A DNA stretch of 64,000 nucleotides from an uncultured Aquimarina sp. (GTDB lineage: Bacteria; Bacteroidota; Bacteroidia; Flavobacteriales; Flavobacteriaceae). The position numbers and the translations under genes were made by a program. Where the stretch lies: NCBI GenBank assembly GCA_947500545.1, contig CANMSO010000004.1, positions 124,001 through 188,000 of the forward strand. Direction: 5' to 3'. Under the pieces are notes generated by a model. The model did no database searches and was not told the origin of the DNA. It worked only from the letters and a program-made list of their open reading frames with translations. Shown piece by piece: positions 16,976 to 25,445 of the stretch. How positions within the stretch are numbered: the stretch's first letter is position 1; each line of letters begins with the position of its first letter.

Positions 16976-17449
16976 ATGAAAAAAAAGTTATCTCGGATCG
17001 GTATTTCGGTATTATTGTGTTTAATAATTGGGTTTATGAGTAGTATAGCTACTCAGACTTCTATTGACACATGGTATGTAACTTTAAAAAAACCTTCTTT
17101 TACTCCGCCTAATTGGATTTTTGCTCCAGTATGGACAATCCTATATACTTTAATGGGAATTGCAGCTGGAATTGTTTGGAGCAAAGGTTTTTATCATAAA
17201 TGGGTAAAAGTTGCGTTATATCATTTTGGGTTTCAATTATTGCTTAATGCAGCGTGGTCCATTTTTTTCTTTGGACTACAAAACCCATTACTAGCTTTAT
17301 TGGATATAGTTGCCCTATTTATCCTATTATTATTTACAATTAAATGGTTTACCGTTGTAAATTCTATTGCTGCCTACCTACTTATCCCTTATGCCGTTTG
17401 GGTTGCTTTTGCGACCGCATTGAATTTTGGTATATGGCAATTAAATTAA
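16976..17449 (+). CDS. tspO: TspO/MBR family membrane protein
   Basis: A 157-residue protein with five predicted helices and the TspO signatures KPSFTPPNWIFAPVWTILYTLMG near residue 40 (shown in two parts: KPSFTPPNWIF and PVWTILYTLMG), and LLNAAWSIFFFGLQNP near 95. TspO proteins bind porphyrins and sterol-like ligands and affect tetrapyrrole metabolism or stress responses; their exact bacterial role is unsettled. The ATG at 16976 is used; an adjacent TTG just before it is unlikely. It is 24 bases upstream of a TetR-type regulator and is probably co-transcribed with it. Confidence 0.88.
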   Translation: MKKKLSRIGISVLLCLIIGFMSSIATQTSIDTWYVTLKKPSFTPPNWIFAPVWTILYTLMGIAAGIVWSKGFYHKWVKVALYHFGFQLLLNAAWSIFFFGLQNPLLALLDIVALFILLLFTIKWFTVVNSIAAYLLIPYAVWVAFATALNFGIWQLN

Positions 17450-17473
17450 AAAGAATAAGGAACATCATTTTTT

Positions 17474-18043
17474 ATGAGTAAAAAAGCAATAGTCTTACAG
17501 ACTACTCTAGAATTAATAACAAAACAAGGTATCAACGCTACTTCTCTTTCTCAAATTATTAAAGAATCAGGTGTAGCCAATGGCACCGTATATCATCATT
17601 TTAAGAATAAAGAAGAAATCATTACTGAATTGTATTTGATGCTCACCCAAGATTTTGGTACCGTTGTGATGCGTAATATCCCAGAAGATGATATAAAAAA
17701 GCAATTTACTGTGATGTGGCTAAACCTGTTTTATTATTTTGTAAATAATCCTCTTGCATTTATATTTTCTGAGCAAATTGCACGCTCACCAGAAATACCA
17801 CAATCTCTGAAAGACAAGGCGAGGCAATACTTCAGTGAAATTGAAGATTATTTCAAAGAAGGAGTCAAGAAAAAAGTCTTTAAATCCTATAACACTTTGG
17901 TTATGGAAGAATTGTTTTTTGGCAATGTGGTTTCATTAGTAAAAATTCACGAAAACGAACAAGTAAAACTTCAGGAAAAACACATTAATCAAGCTATAGA
18001 AATCTCATGGAGAGGTTTTCTAAAAGATGCCACGATTATATAG
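17474..18043 (+). CDS. TetR/AcrR family transcriptional regulator
   Basis: The 189-residue protein opens with the TetR DNA-binding region: TTLELITKQGINATSLSQII, then the recognition helix SGVANGTVYHHFKNKEEII near residue 33. The remaining 130 residues form the helical ligand domain, of no recognisable subclass. Such proteins usually repress their own operon or a neighbour, with a small molecule releasing them. The likely target is the tspO-tetR unit itself or an efflux gene elsewhere; this is inference. Confidence 0.85.
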   Translation: MSKKAIVLQTTLELITKQGINATSLSQIIKESGVANGTVYHHFKNKEEIITELYLMLTQDFGTVVMRNIPEDDIKKQFTVMWLNLFYYFVNNPLAFIFSEQIARSPEIPQSLKDKARQYFSEIEDYFKEGVKKKVFKSYNTLVMEELFFGNVVSLVKIHENEQVKLQEKHINQAIEISWRGFLKDATII

Positions 18044-18085
18044 CCCAATATATTGTAAACTAAGTATTACCTATATTAATAGTAA

Positions 18086-18143
18086 GCGCAGTCGAAATAT
18101 GGGTAGAATGTATCCCTATTTTTCGACTGTGCTCGAAATGACA
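18086..18143. repeat. Interspersed palindromic repeat (GTCGAAA/TTTCGAC type)
   Basis: Inverted arms at 18086-18103 (GCGCAGTCGAAATATGGG) and 18114-18132 (imperfect complement), then GCTCGAAATGACA. It lies between the convergent tetR gene and the secreted protein gene and could act as a bidirectional terminator. The style resembles short intergenic palindromes scattered through flavobacterial genomes. Confidence 0.6.
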
Positions 18144-18171
18144 TTAACTATGTTTCCTGAACGAATTAAGA

Positions 18172-18960
18172 TTAATTGAAAACAATATTTACACAGGAAT
18201 CTTTGTATAAATCCTTAAGTACAAATTCGATAGCTTTTCTGGCGTTATCAGCCTTTCCTATTGCCCCTCCTTTAAATGTTAGTTTTCCGGTATCTCTACT
18301 CCAGTAAAACTCATTACTATCTGATTTGATAATTCGCTTATCATTTTTGGTAGTTACCTGAAAAGCATCAAACTCTTGACTATATTCTAATCCCGAAGGA
18401 AAATATACTTCGGTAACAAATTTTGTAGAGCCTTTTCCGTAAACATAACATACGCACTCTCCTATATCTTTTGCTTCAGACACTCTAACCATATTGTTTT
18501 GCACAATTTTCCATCCTCCGTTTGAACTTATAGCAACAATATCCATTAGCATCGTCCCTTTTTCGGCAATTTTCTTATCGATAAAAGATTCAAAATTTAT
18601 AACTGCAGAAATCGTTCCTGCTCTTTCTTTCTGAGTTTGAAAGACAACTTTATCCAGTGTTAGCCTAAATGTATAATTGTTGTCATTGATAATATCGTCT
18701 AATTGCTTAGAAATATCATTTTTGCTATAATTTTTTCTTACCAGAGCCCCTGACAAATTCACATAAACAGTATTCCCATTATATTTTTCATCGAATAGTT
18801 CAAGTACATCTTCTTTTTTGGTTCCCTGTGTTAGCGCATTCATCTTGTTGATATACTCCATTAATAACGTTTTTATAGGCTCTTTTCCGTTATTGGCTTG
18901 CGCCTGATGCTGTCCACTAAATAAAAATGCTAAAATGAGAAGAAGGGTAATTTTTTTCAT
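18172..18960 (-). CDS. Secreted protein of unknown function (NTF2-like fold possible)
   Basis: A 262-residue protein with signal peptide MKKITLLLILAFLFSGQHQA. The first mature half (helical start, then strands ending in NGGWKIVQNNMVRV near residue 155) has the look of an NTF2/SnoaL-like domain. The second half contains two Cys in IGECVCYVYGKG, then a strand-rich segment (SNEFYWSRDTGKLTFKGGAIG) and ends in SCVNIVFN. I do not recognise a named family. It has no obvious operon partners: an upstream gap of about 75 bases separates it from the DUF1697 gene on the same strand. Confidence 0.55.
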   Translation of the reverse strand: MKKITLLLILAFLFSGQHQAQANNGKEPIKTLLMEYINKMNALTQGTKKEDVLELFDEKYNGNTVYVNLSGALVRKNYSKNDISKQLDDIINDNNYTFRLTLDKVVFQTQKERAGTISAVINFESFIDKKIAEKGTMLMDIVAISSNGGWKIVQNNMVRVSEAKDIGECVCYVYGKGSTKFVTEVYFPSGLEYSQEFDAFQVTTKNDKRIIKSDSNEFYWSRDTGKLTFKGGAIGKADNARKAIEFVLKDLYKDSCVNIVFN

Positions 18961-19037
18961 AGTTAATAAGGTGTTAGTTAAACCCTATTAAGGTACAAAA
19001 TTTTATACAGAAAACCGAATCTTCCTTATGGTATTTT

Positions 19038-19595
19038 TCAGGACAAACTACTTAATTCTAACAATTTAATTACTGTTTTTAGGTTTCTTGTGGTTGCGCT
19101 ACACTTCAATTTTTTTTCAAAGAAATTATTATTCAATTTCGTTCTTCCGTAACCATTTACAGCAAAAAAATACACTACTTTAGATGTAATTACAAACTCT
19201 TCCTCTCCGTACGAATTAGATTGCAATTCCTCTACTGCAGAAGGATCTGGCGACCCGGACAACAAAGTAAAATACATCTTTTTATCTTCAATCTCGTGGT
19301 TTTCAAGTCGCTTTAAAAATGGATTATTAGTATGAATAGACTCTAATACATCTCTTTTAAGTACCAAAACCGGAACATCAAAACCAAAGTATTTCTCGAT
19401 CCCTTTTTTAATTAAATTACTTAATACATCTTCTTGATCCTCTTGCCTGCTTTCAAAAAGCACATTTCCGCTTTGGATATAAGTAACGACAGAATAAAAG
19501 CCCAGATCTTCAAACATAGTCTTAAGATCTACCATTTTGATCTTTTTCTGACCACTAACGTTAATACCACGTAATAATGCGATGTAAGTCTTCAT
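19038..19595 (-). CDS. DUF1697 family protein
   Basis: The 185-residue protein begins MKTYIALLRGINVSGQKKIKM, followed by GFYSVVTYIQSGNVLF near residue 33 and ending TTRNLKTVIKLLEL. The LRGINVGG, YIQSGNVxF and TxRNWxTxxKL motifs define DUF1697. Length is normal. Function is not established; members are cytoplasmic and widespread in bacteria. Flanking palindromic repeats separate it from the flavoprotein gene upstream. Confidence 0.88.
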   Translation of the reverse strand: MKTYIALLRGINVSGQKKIKMVDLKTMFEDLGFYSVVTYIQSGNVLFESRQEDQEDVLSNLIKKGIEKYFGFDVPVLVLKRDVLESIHTNNPFLKRLENHEIEDKKMYFTLLSGSPDPSAVEELQSNSYGEEEFVITSKVVYFFAVNGYGRTKLNNNFFEKKLKCSATTRNLKTVIKLLELSSLS

Positions 19596-19621
19596 TGGTT
19601 ACTTAAATTTAAATCAATACC

Positions 19622-19698
19622 CTTCGACAGACTCAGGGTGACAAACGTATTCATTACTCTTATTTATGAAAATCAATGTCAGTCTGAGCCTGTCGAAG
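19622..19698. repeat. Interspersed inverted repeat (CTTCGACAG type)
   Basis: Arms at 19622-19642 (begins CTTCGACAGACTCAG, ends GGTGAC) and 19678-19698 (imperfect complement, ends CCTGTCGAAG), loop 35 bases. It lies between two minus-strand genes and belongs to the same general class of short intergenic palindromes as the repeat at 18086. Confidence 0.65.
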
Positions 19699-19727
19699 AC
19701 TCCACACTCCTTTTTCATGAATATTAC

Positions 19728-20936
19728 TCAGGATGTAATCGCTTGCGCTGCAATAAATGCTCCTGTCCAAGCATTTTGAAAATTAAATCCACCGGTGATC
19801 GCATCAATATTTAATACCTCACCTGCAAAATACAAATTCTTATGTTTTTTACTCTCATACGTCTTGAAGTTAACTTCTTTAAGATTAATTCCTCCTGCAG
19901 TGACAAACTCTTCCTTAAAAGTGCTCTTGCCTTTTACCTGAAAAACACCTTGAGTCAATTGCTTAGACAACTCATCAATTTGAGATTTATTCAAATCTGC
20001 CCAGCGTGTTTCTTTTTGTATACCCGAAGCTAGCACCAAACTTTGCCAGAGTCTTTTTGGCAATTCAAACTGTGCGTATTTAAACACGTGTTGCTTTGGG
20101 TTATTGTTTTTAAGTCCCTTTACTTCTTCCATCGCCTCCTGAGTAGAATAATGTTGAAACCAATTCACCATAATTTCAAAATTGTAATCAAGTGCATTCA
20201 GTTCTATCGCTCCCCAAGCTGACAGCTTAAGGATTGCGGGGCCACTCATCCCCCAATGCGTAATTAATAAAGGCCCTTCGCTAGCAAGTTTTGAATTTCT
20301 AACACTTACCGAGGCTTGGGTCACCACACCAGGTAAATCTTTGATTCTAGCGTCTTTAATATTAAAGGTGAATAATGATGGAACAGCATCTATAGTATCA
20401 TGACCCAACTCTTGAAGCAGTTTCCATATTTTAGGATTACTGCCAGTGGCTATCATAAGTTTTGAAGTAGTAAAATCGCCTTGGCTCGTTACAACCTCCC
20501 ATTTTTCATTTTTTTCCTGAAAACTTTTGACAGCATGATTTTTAAGCACCTCTACATTAAGTCGTCTAGCTTCAGACAAAAAACAATTAATGATCGTTTC
20601 TGAAGAATCTGAAATCGGAAATATTCTGCCATCATCTTCAATCTTCAATGCTACTCCTCTACGATCAAACCAATCCATAGTATCCCCAGTCATGAAAGTA
20701 TGAAATGGCCCCTTTAATTCCTTTTCTCCTCTGGGGTAATTCTTACTTAATTCATTCGGAATAAATTCTGCATGAGCAACATTACATCGCCCGCCACCAG
20801 AAACTCTAACTTTGGACAAAACTTCTTTTCCTCTTTCAAGGATTGCAATTTTTAGGTCTGGATTGTTTTCTGCTGCATTAATAGCGGTAAAAAAACCTGC
20901 GGCACCACCACCAACGATTATTAAATCATAGTTCAT
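19728..20936 (-). CDS. HI0933/BaiN-like NAD(P)/FAD-dependent flavoprotein
   Basis: The 402-residue protein has the N-terminal FAD motif LIIVGGGAAGFFTAINAAE, the family-specific LSKVRVSGGGRCNVAHA near residue 41, the TGSNPKIW dinucleotide turn near 155, and the C-terminal FAGEVLNIDAITGGFNFQ. This is the HI0933/YhiN/BaiN family, whose studied members reduce steroid double bonds or have unknown substrates. It is cytoplasmic. Its start codon overlaps the stop of the GDPD gene (ATGA), so they are co-translated, although no shared pathway is obvious. Confidence 0.85.
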   Translation of the reverse strand: MNYDLIIVGGGAAGFFTAINAAENNPDLKIAILERGKEVLSKVRVSGGGRCNVAHAEFIPNELSKNYPRGEKELKGPFHTFMTGDTMDWFDRRGVALKIEDDGRIFPISDSSETIINCFLSEARRLNVEVLKNHAVKSFQEKNEKWEVVTSQGDFTTSKLMIATGSNPKIWKLLQELGHDTIDAVPSLFTFNIKDARIKDLPGVVTQASVSVRNSKLASEGPLLITHWGMSGPAILKLSAWGAIELNALDYNFEIMVNWFQHYSTQEAMEEVKGLKNNNPKQHVFKYAQFELPKRLWQSLVLASGIQKETRWADLNKSQIDELSKQLTQGVFQVKGKSTFKEEFVTAGGINLKEVNFKTYESKKHKNLYFAGEVLNIDAITGGFNFQNAWTGAFIAAQAITS

Positions 20937-21613
20937 ACGACAAAATTCGGAAAATCTGTGATGATACCATCAACATTCCATGATTTTGATTGGTCAATCA
21001 ACATTTCTTGATTTACCGTCCAAACATATACTTCATACCCATGCTTTTGGGCAAGTGCAACCTCATCCTTAGTCAAAGTAGTAATAGGAGGATGAACAGA
21101 AAATGCCTGTAGGTCATTAGCAACCGGTAACGCTTTGGTAATGTTTTCTTCAGTCAGCACACCTAACTTAAATTTTGATGCAATTTCTTTTATCTGAAAC
21201 AATTGAGAATGATCAAAACTGGATATAATAAAATGATCATAGGTCCAATTAGTATTCTTAACATAAGTTTCAACCAATTTGATAGTTGGTATTGCCGTAT
21301 TCTTTCCTTTTAATTCAATATTGAGTTCACACCGTGCATCGATAAGAAGTAAAACCTCTTCTAATGTAGGAATTGCATATCCTTCATGAGTGGTCAACTG
21401 TTCTAACTCGCGTAAGGTATAGTCTGCAACTTCTCCTTTACCATTGGTTGTTCTATCTAGTGTTTCATCGTGGATCACTACCAATTCTCCGCTTTTACAA
21501 CAATGTACATCGATTTCTATCCCATGAACATCATGTCTTAAAGCTTCTTTAATAGATTCTAAAGTGTTCTCAGCAACCAAACCAGCTGCACCGCGATGTC
21601 CGTATTTTTTCAT
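20933..21613 (-). CDS. Glycerophosphodiester phosphodiesterase
   Basis: The 226-residue protein shows the GDPD catalytic pattern: HRGAAGLVAENTLESI at the N-terminus, GIEIDVHCCKSGELVVIHDETLDR split across residues 31-55 (metal ligands E, D and H), ELKGKN near 115, and VWTVNQ near the end. It hydrolyses glycerophosphodiesters to glycerol 3-phosphate and an alcohol. No signal peptide is present. A longer frame from a TTG at 21649 exists, but the GDPD fold begins at KKYGHRG, so the ATG at 21613 is chosen. It overlaps the flavoprotein gene by four bases. Confidence 0.88.
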   Translation of the reverse strand: MKKYGHRGAAGLVAENTLESIKEALRHDVHGIEIDVHCCKSGELVVIHDETLDRTTNGKGEVADYTLRELEQLTTHEGYAIPTLEEVLLLIDARCELNIELKGKNTAIPTIKLVETYVKNTNWTYDHFIISSFDHSQLFQIKEIASKFKLGVLTEENITKALPVANDLQAFSVHPPITTLTKDEVALAQKHGYEVYVWTVNQEMLIDQSKSWNVDGIITDFPNFVV

Positions 21614-21750
21614 GACCTTATGTGTTTTTTGAAGTGTAAAAATAGACAAATCTATAGCTGGAACCTACGGGGATAATCCTACTAAGGTTTAATTACGGTA
21701 TGGTACTATAATATCGCCCTTGTAAACCCTTTCTTAGAAGACATCTTTTT

Positions 21751-21835
21751 GTCATCCCAGCGTAGGCTGGGATCTAGTTTGATATAGCAATATTTTTTTA
21801 GAGTGTTTATAGATTCCTGCCTACGCCGGAATGAC
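21751..21835. repeat. Inverted pair of CCCAGCGTAGGCTGGG-type repeats
   Basis: Arm 1 at 21751-21774 contains its own hairpin CCCAGC-GTAG-GCTGGG. Arm 2 at 21812-21835 (GATTCCTGCCTACGCC...) is its diverged reverse complement. A third copy sits at 28932-28956, on the far side of the two CHAT genes, in the same orientation as arm 2. Confidence 0.75.
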
Positions 21836-21845
21836 AAGCCTAAGG

Positions 21846-24800
21846 TTAAAGATGATTTTTTCTTCGATACAAAAACAAACTCCCTAGTAACACAATCAAC
21901 ATCAGTATCCCCAATACCCAATACAACTGGTTATTATCACTAAACGTTATCGGTGCTGAATCCCCAACCAAATAAAAACCTCCCCAATAAAAAGGGTGCA
22001 CACGGTTTATATTGGCAGTATTTAGGTATTGTAACTTAGCCTGCTGCAATGCTTTGGCTTTGTTCATGCCTTGCTTTAGATTGATGTAGAAATACTTCAT
22101 TAACTCTGGGGTTGTTTGATCAGACACTTCCCAGCTGCTGAGTAGTAAACTTTTGGTACCTGCATACTGAAAAGCACTTCCTAAACTCATAATTCCTTCG
22201 CCTTTGGCAATTTTACCCGTTCCTGTATTGCATGCGCTTAGCACAGTAAGTTCTGCGGGGATATCCAAAGCAAATAATTCATGACTATACAACAGGTTAT
22301 CCTCTATAGTATCTTTGCTCTTGGTAAAATAGAGCTTAGAGTTTTCTGGGCGTTGGTTATCTACGTCTCCGTGCAATGCCAAGTGCAGTATATTATACTC
22401 GCCTGCTTTTTTCTTAAAATTGGCCTCTACAGCCTGTGATCCAAAATAATACTGCCCATCTATAATATCAGAAATTGCCTTGATCTCTTTGCGTGTACCA
22501 GGTAAATCATCACCAGTATCTCGTAGTGTTGCCAAACTCATCGTTTTGGCATCTACGATATTAGTACTGTCTGTAAATGAAAAAGCTAGACATTCTTGCA
22601 GTTTTTTAAACCTTTTATCCTTTTTGGATGCTGCAAATAATAAGTTTGCAGAATTTGCATACGTCACAGCATAGTCTTTAAGCAGATAAGAAAGTGTTTT
22701 AGGGTTATTAGAAGCATCTTTTTGGGTAAGCAATAACTCAAAATTAAGGTGCCATAGTGGTCCATCGGGTATAATGATTAGTTCATCTCCAACCAATTTA
22801 TCTGTAATCGGAGCTAAAAGTTGATAATACAACCCATAAGCAGATTGCTTATAATCTTCAACATTTTTTGAAGTAATAGCCTCTCTTAGCTGTTCAATTT
22901 TATTGGTTAAATCTTCTGTTTTCAGCTCTTGTACGGCAAGATTATTTTTAGAAATCGTAAACGCATAGGCACTACTATCTGCTACAAAAAACTCTAGCAA
23001 GGTGGTATTTTCTTTTAGGTTTTTCTGGATATCGACAACAGAGACAATATTGTTTTCATGTTTTAATTGATAATATTTAGGGTAGTTTTTCTCCAGAATA
23101 TTCGTTAAAGAATCTTGCCGCCTATTGATATCAAATAGTCGACTCTCGTAATTAGTAATTTTGGTAGAATCTGTTGCTTGAGATGATCGTTCTTTGTTGA
23201 TCTTGGATTGATAGAAAGAATTATTGATCCTCAGTTCTTTTTCCAACTCCAACAAATCTGTTGATAACCCAGTAAAATTCTTGGCATTAGATGCTGCCAA
23301 TAATTCCTTTAGGGTATTCGCTTTACTTTTTTCTGCGTATAAAAATGCTTGATCAAGTGACTTTTGATCTTGGTTATGATGATAAAGTAGTAACTGCGCT
23401 TCTATAGCACCTTGATATATTGCTGCTGCTTTTTTGGCAAAACTTACTTTGTCCTGGTAATTGGTAAACGTTTGTCTGATCTTGTTGATTAGTGTATCTG
23501 CTTTTTGATAGGTGTTAATTGAATTGTTGAGGCTACCGATATCTTTACTCTTCTGGAAAATTTTTTTGTAGGTTTTAGCTTGGCCGTTTAATGTTGATAA
23601 CAAGACGTTTTGATCCAGATATTGATCTGTACCGGGAATAGTATTTACAGTAATAGCTCTTTCATAGTTTATTAATGCATTATAATATTTTTTAGTCTTC
23701 AAATAAAAGCTACCTATTCGATTATAGGATTCAACAATATTTGTATGATTTTGACCATGAATAGATAATCTAATTTTTAAACTTTTTTGTAGATATTCTA
23801 AAGCTTTTGTATAGTCTCTTTTTTCAAAATACACTTGTGCTGTATTATTATAGATGTCAGAAGTGTAAGGATGATTTGTACCAAATAAATTAATATTCAT
23901 TATCACAGCTTTATCACAATAGTATAAAGCTAACCTATATTTTGCTTGTTTAAGATAAACAGAACCAATATTACTATAACATTCAGAAATTAAAGGATGA
24001 TCTTTCTGAAAAGTACTAGTTAATATTTTTAAAGCTTTTTTGTAGTATTCTAATGCTACGTTACTATTATCTTGGATATTATATAAATCTCCAATATTGA
24101 TGTACTTTCGCGCGACATTGGGATGATTCTCTGTAAAATTATTGAGAGTTATATTTAAAGATTTTTTATAAAAACCAAGGGCCTTACTATATTCTCCCCT
24201 TTGTTTATATATTACGCCAATGTTATTGTATACTAAATCTAGAGTTCCAGTGTTATTTCTCTTATTTAGAATTGCAATAGCTTTATTATAGTTAATTAAG
24301 GCCTGATCTAGAATACCATTTTTACTGTGGACAATTCCAATTAAATTATAAGTAATAGCAACATTTTTATGTATTTCTCCATACAAATTGATATAAGTGC
24401 TTAAAGCTTTTTTTAGATATTCTAAAGCAACCTCATTTTGTTCTTTTTCTAATAAATTTCTTGCTATTCTAACATAACTATTTGCTACTAATTTATTATG
24501 ACCAGGTGAATTAATATAAATATCCAGAGCCTTTCTATGAAAACCTATTGATTTGTCATAATTCCCTATCTGTTTGTATATGCCTCCTATACTAGAATAA
24601 CAAGAAGCAACAAGGTAATGATTACCGCCATATAGGTCAATTCTTATATTTAATGCTTTATTTAAATATATAAGCGATTTGGCATATTCTGCCTTCTTTT
24701 GAAAAAGAAGGCTCATACTTCTATAAATATTCGCAATTTCAAAATGATTCTCACCAAAGAGTTTTTTTGTTATTTTCAAAGATCTTAAGTAAAAATCAAA

Positions 24801-25445
24801 TGCCTTATCATACTGTTTTGTGTTTTTTAAAATATTCCCTATACTTTTATATGTATTTGCTACCAGAATATGATTTGATCCGTACTCTTTAATTCTAATA
24901 GCCAAAGTTTTTTTTTGAAATTTTATAGCTTCAGTATACTCCCCTTTTCGAGCATATATCCATCCAAAATTAGTGTACGATTTCGCAATTTCAGGATGAC
25001 TCTGTGGAAAAATCATAGATCTTATTTTTAGAGCTCTTTGGTAATAGTTTAAGGCTATTTTAAAATCCAAATGATGAGATTCATGATACCTCCCTATATT
25101 GTCATAGGCATAGGCCTCCTCACTATTATTTTCCTTTAAATATGTCTTACATATTTCCAATCCTTTTTTCGCACTAACATACGACTTTTCATATTTTACA
25201 TTATGCCACTGGCTCTCAGAAATCTTATTATAACATCGGGCTACCCGCTCCCAAGTTTTTGCGTTACGATAGATGGGTAGTGCTTTTTCAAAATATACTA
25301 CGGCACTATCTAGTTTCCTATCGGTTAAGAATACATCTGCTTTTTTAAAATATTGAGATGCAGGTATGGTATCGGTTATGGTTTGGGTATGACCAAGAGT
25401 AGTAAACAAAAAAACTGGTAATATTTTGATTACTAATTTCATCAT
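21846..25445 (-). CDS. TPR-CHAT protein, membrane-anchored, copy 2
   Basis: The 1199-residue protein has a signal peptide (MMKLVIKILPVFLFTTLGHTQ), more than a dozen TPR-like repeats (about residues 30-640), a helical linker, and a CHAT domain with the caspase-like dyad: His in ILHLALHGD near 1026 and Cys in LSACNTGTG near 1073. A C-terminal helix (YWVLGILMLIVLLGSLFLY) is followed by basic RRKNHL, so the TPR and CHAT parts should be periplasmic. The start at 25445 overlaps the stop of the upstream paralogue (ATGA); an in-frame extension to 25517 merely reads the end of that gene in another frame. Residues about 1-65 and 602-1199 are nearly identical to the upstream copy, while the TPR middle differs. 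CHAT domains are proteases in studied systems; the substrate here is unknown. Confidence 0.85.
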   Translation of the reverse strand: MMKLVIKILPVFLFTTLGHTQTITDTIPASQYFKKADVFLTDRKLDSAVVYFEKALPIYRNAKTWERVARCYNKISESQWHNVKYEKSYVSAKKGLEICKTYLKENNSEEAYAYDNIGRYHESHHLDFKIALNYYQRALKIRSMIFPQSHPEIAKSYTNFGWIYARKGEYTEAIKFQKKTLAIRIKEYGSNHILVANTYKSIGNILKNTKQYDKAFDFYLRSLKITKKLFGENHFEIANIYRSMSLLFQKKAEYAKSLIYLNKALNIRIDLYGGNHYLVASCYSSIGGIYKQIGNYDKSIGFHRKALDIYINSPGHNKLVANSYVRIARNLLEKEQNEVALEYLKKALSTYINLYGEIHKNVAITYNLIGIVHSKNGILDQALINYNKAIAILNKRNNTGTLDLVYNNIGVIYKQRGEYSKALGFYKKSLNITLNNFTENHPNVARKYINIGDLYNIQDNSNVALEYYKKALKILTSTFQKDHPLISECYSNIGSVYLKQAKYRLALYYCDKAVIMNINLFGTNHPYTSDIYNNTAQVYFEKRDYTKALEYLQKSLKIRLSIHGQNHTNIVESYNRIGSFYLKTKKYYNALINYERAITVNTIPGTDQYLDQNVLLSTLNGQAKTYKKIFQKSKDIGSLNNSINTYQKADTLINKIRQTFTNYQDKVSFAKKAAAIYQGAIEAQLLLYHHNQDQKSLDQAFLYAEKSKANTLKELLAASNAKNFTGLSTDLLELEKELRINNSFYQSKINKERSSQATDSTKITNYESRLFDINRRQDSLTNILEKNYPKYYQLKHENNIVSVVDIQKNLKENTTLLEFFVADSSAYAFTISKNNLAVQELKTEDLTNKIEQLREAITSKNVEDYKQSAYGLYYQLLAPITDKLVGDELIIIPDGPLWHLNFELLLTQKDASNNPKTLSYLLKDYAVTYANSANLLFAASKKDKRFKKLQECLAFSFTDSTNIVDAKTMSLATLRDTGDDLPGTRKEIKAISDIIDGQYYFGSQAVEANFKKKAGEYNILHLALHGDVDNQRPENSKLYFTKSKDTIEDNLLYSHELFALDIPAELTVLSACNTGTGKIAKGEGIMSLGSAFQYAGTKSLLLSSWEVSDQTTPELMKYFYINLKQGMNKAKALQQAKLQYLNTANINRVHPFYWGGFYLVGDSAPITFSDNNQLYWVLGILMLIVLLGSLFLYRRKNHL

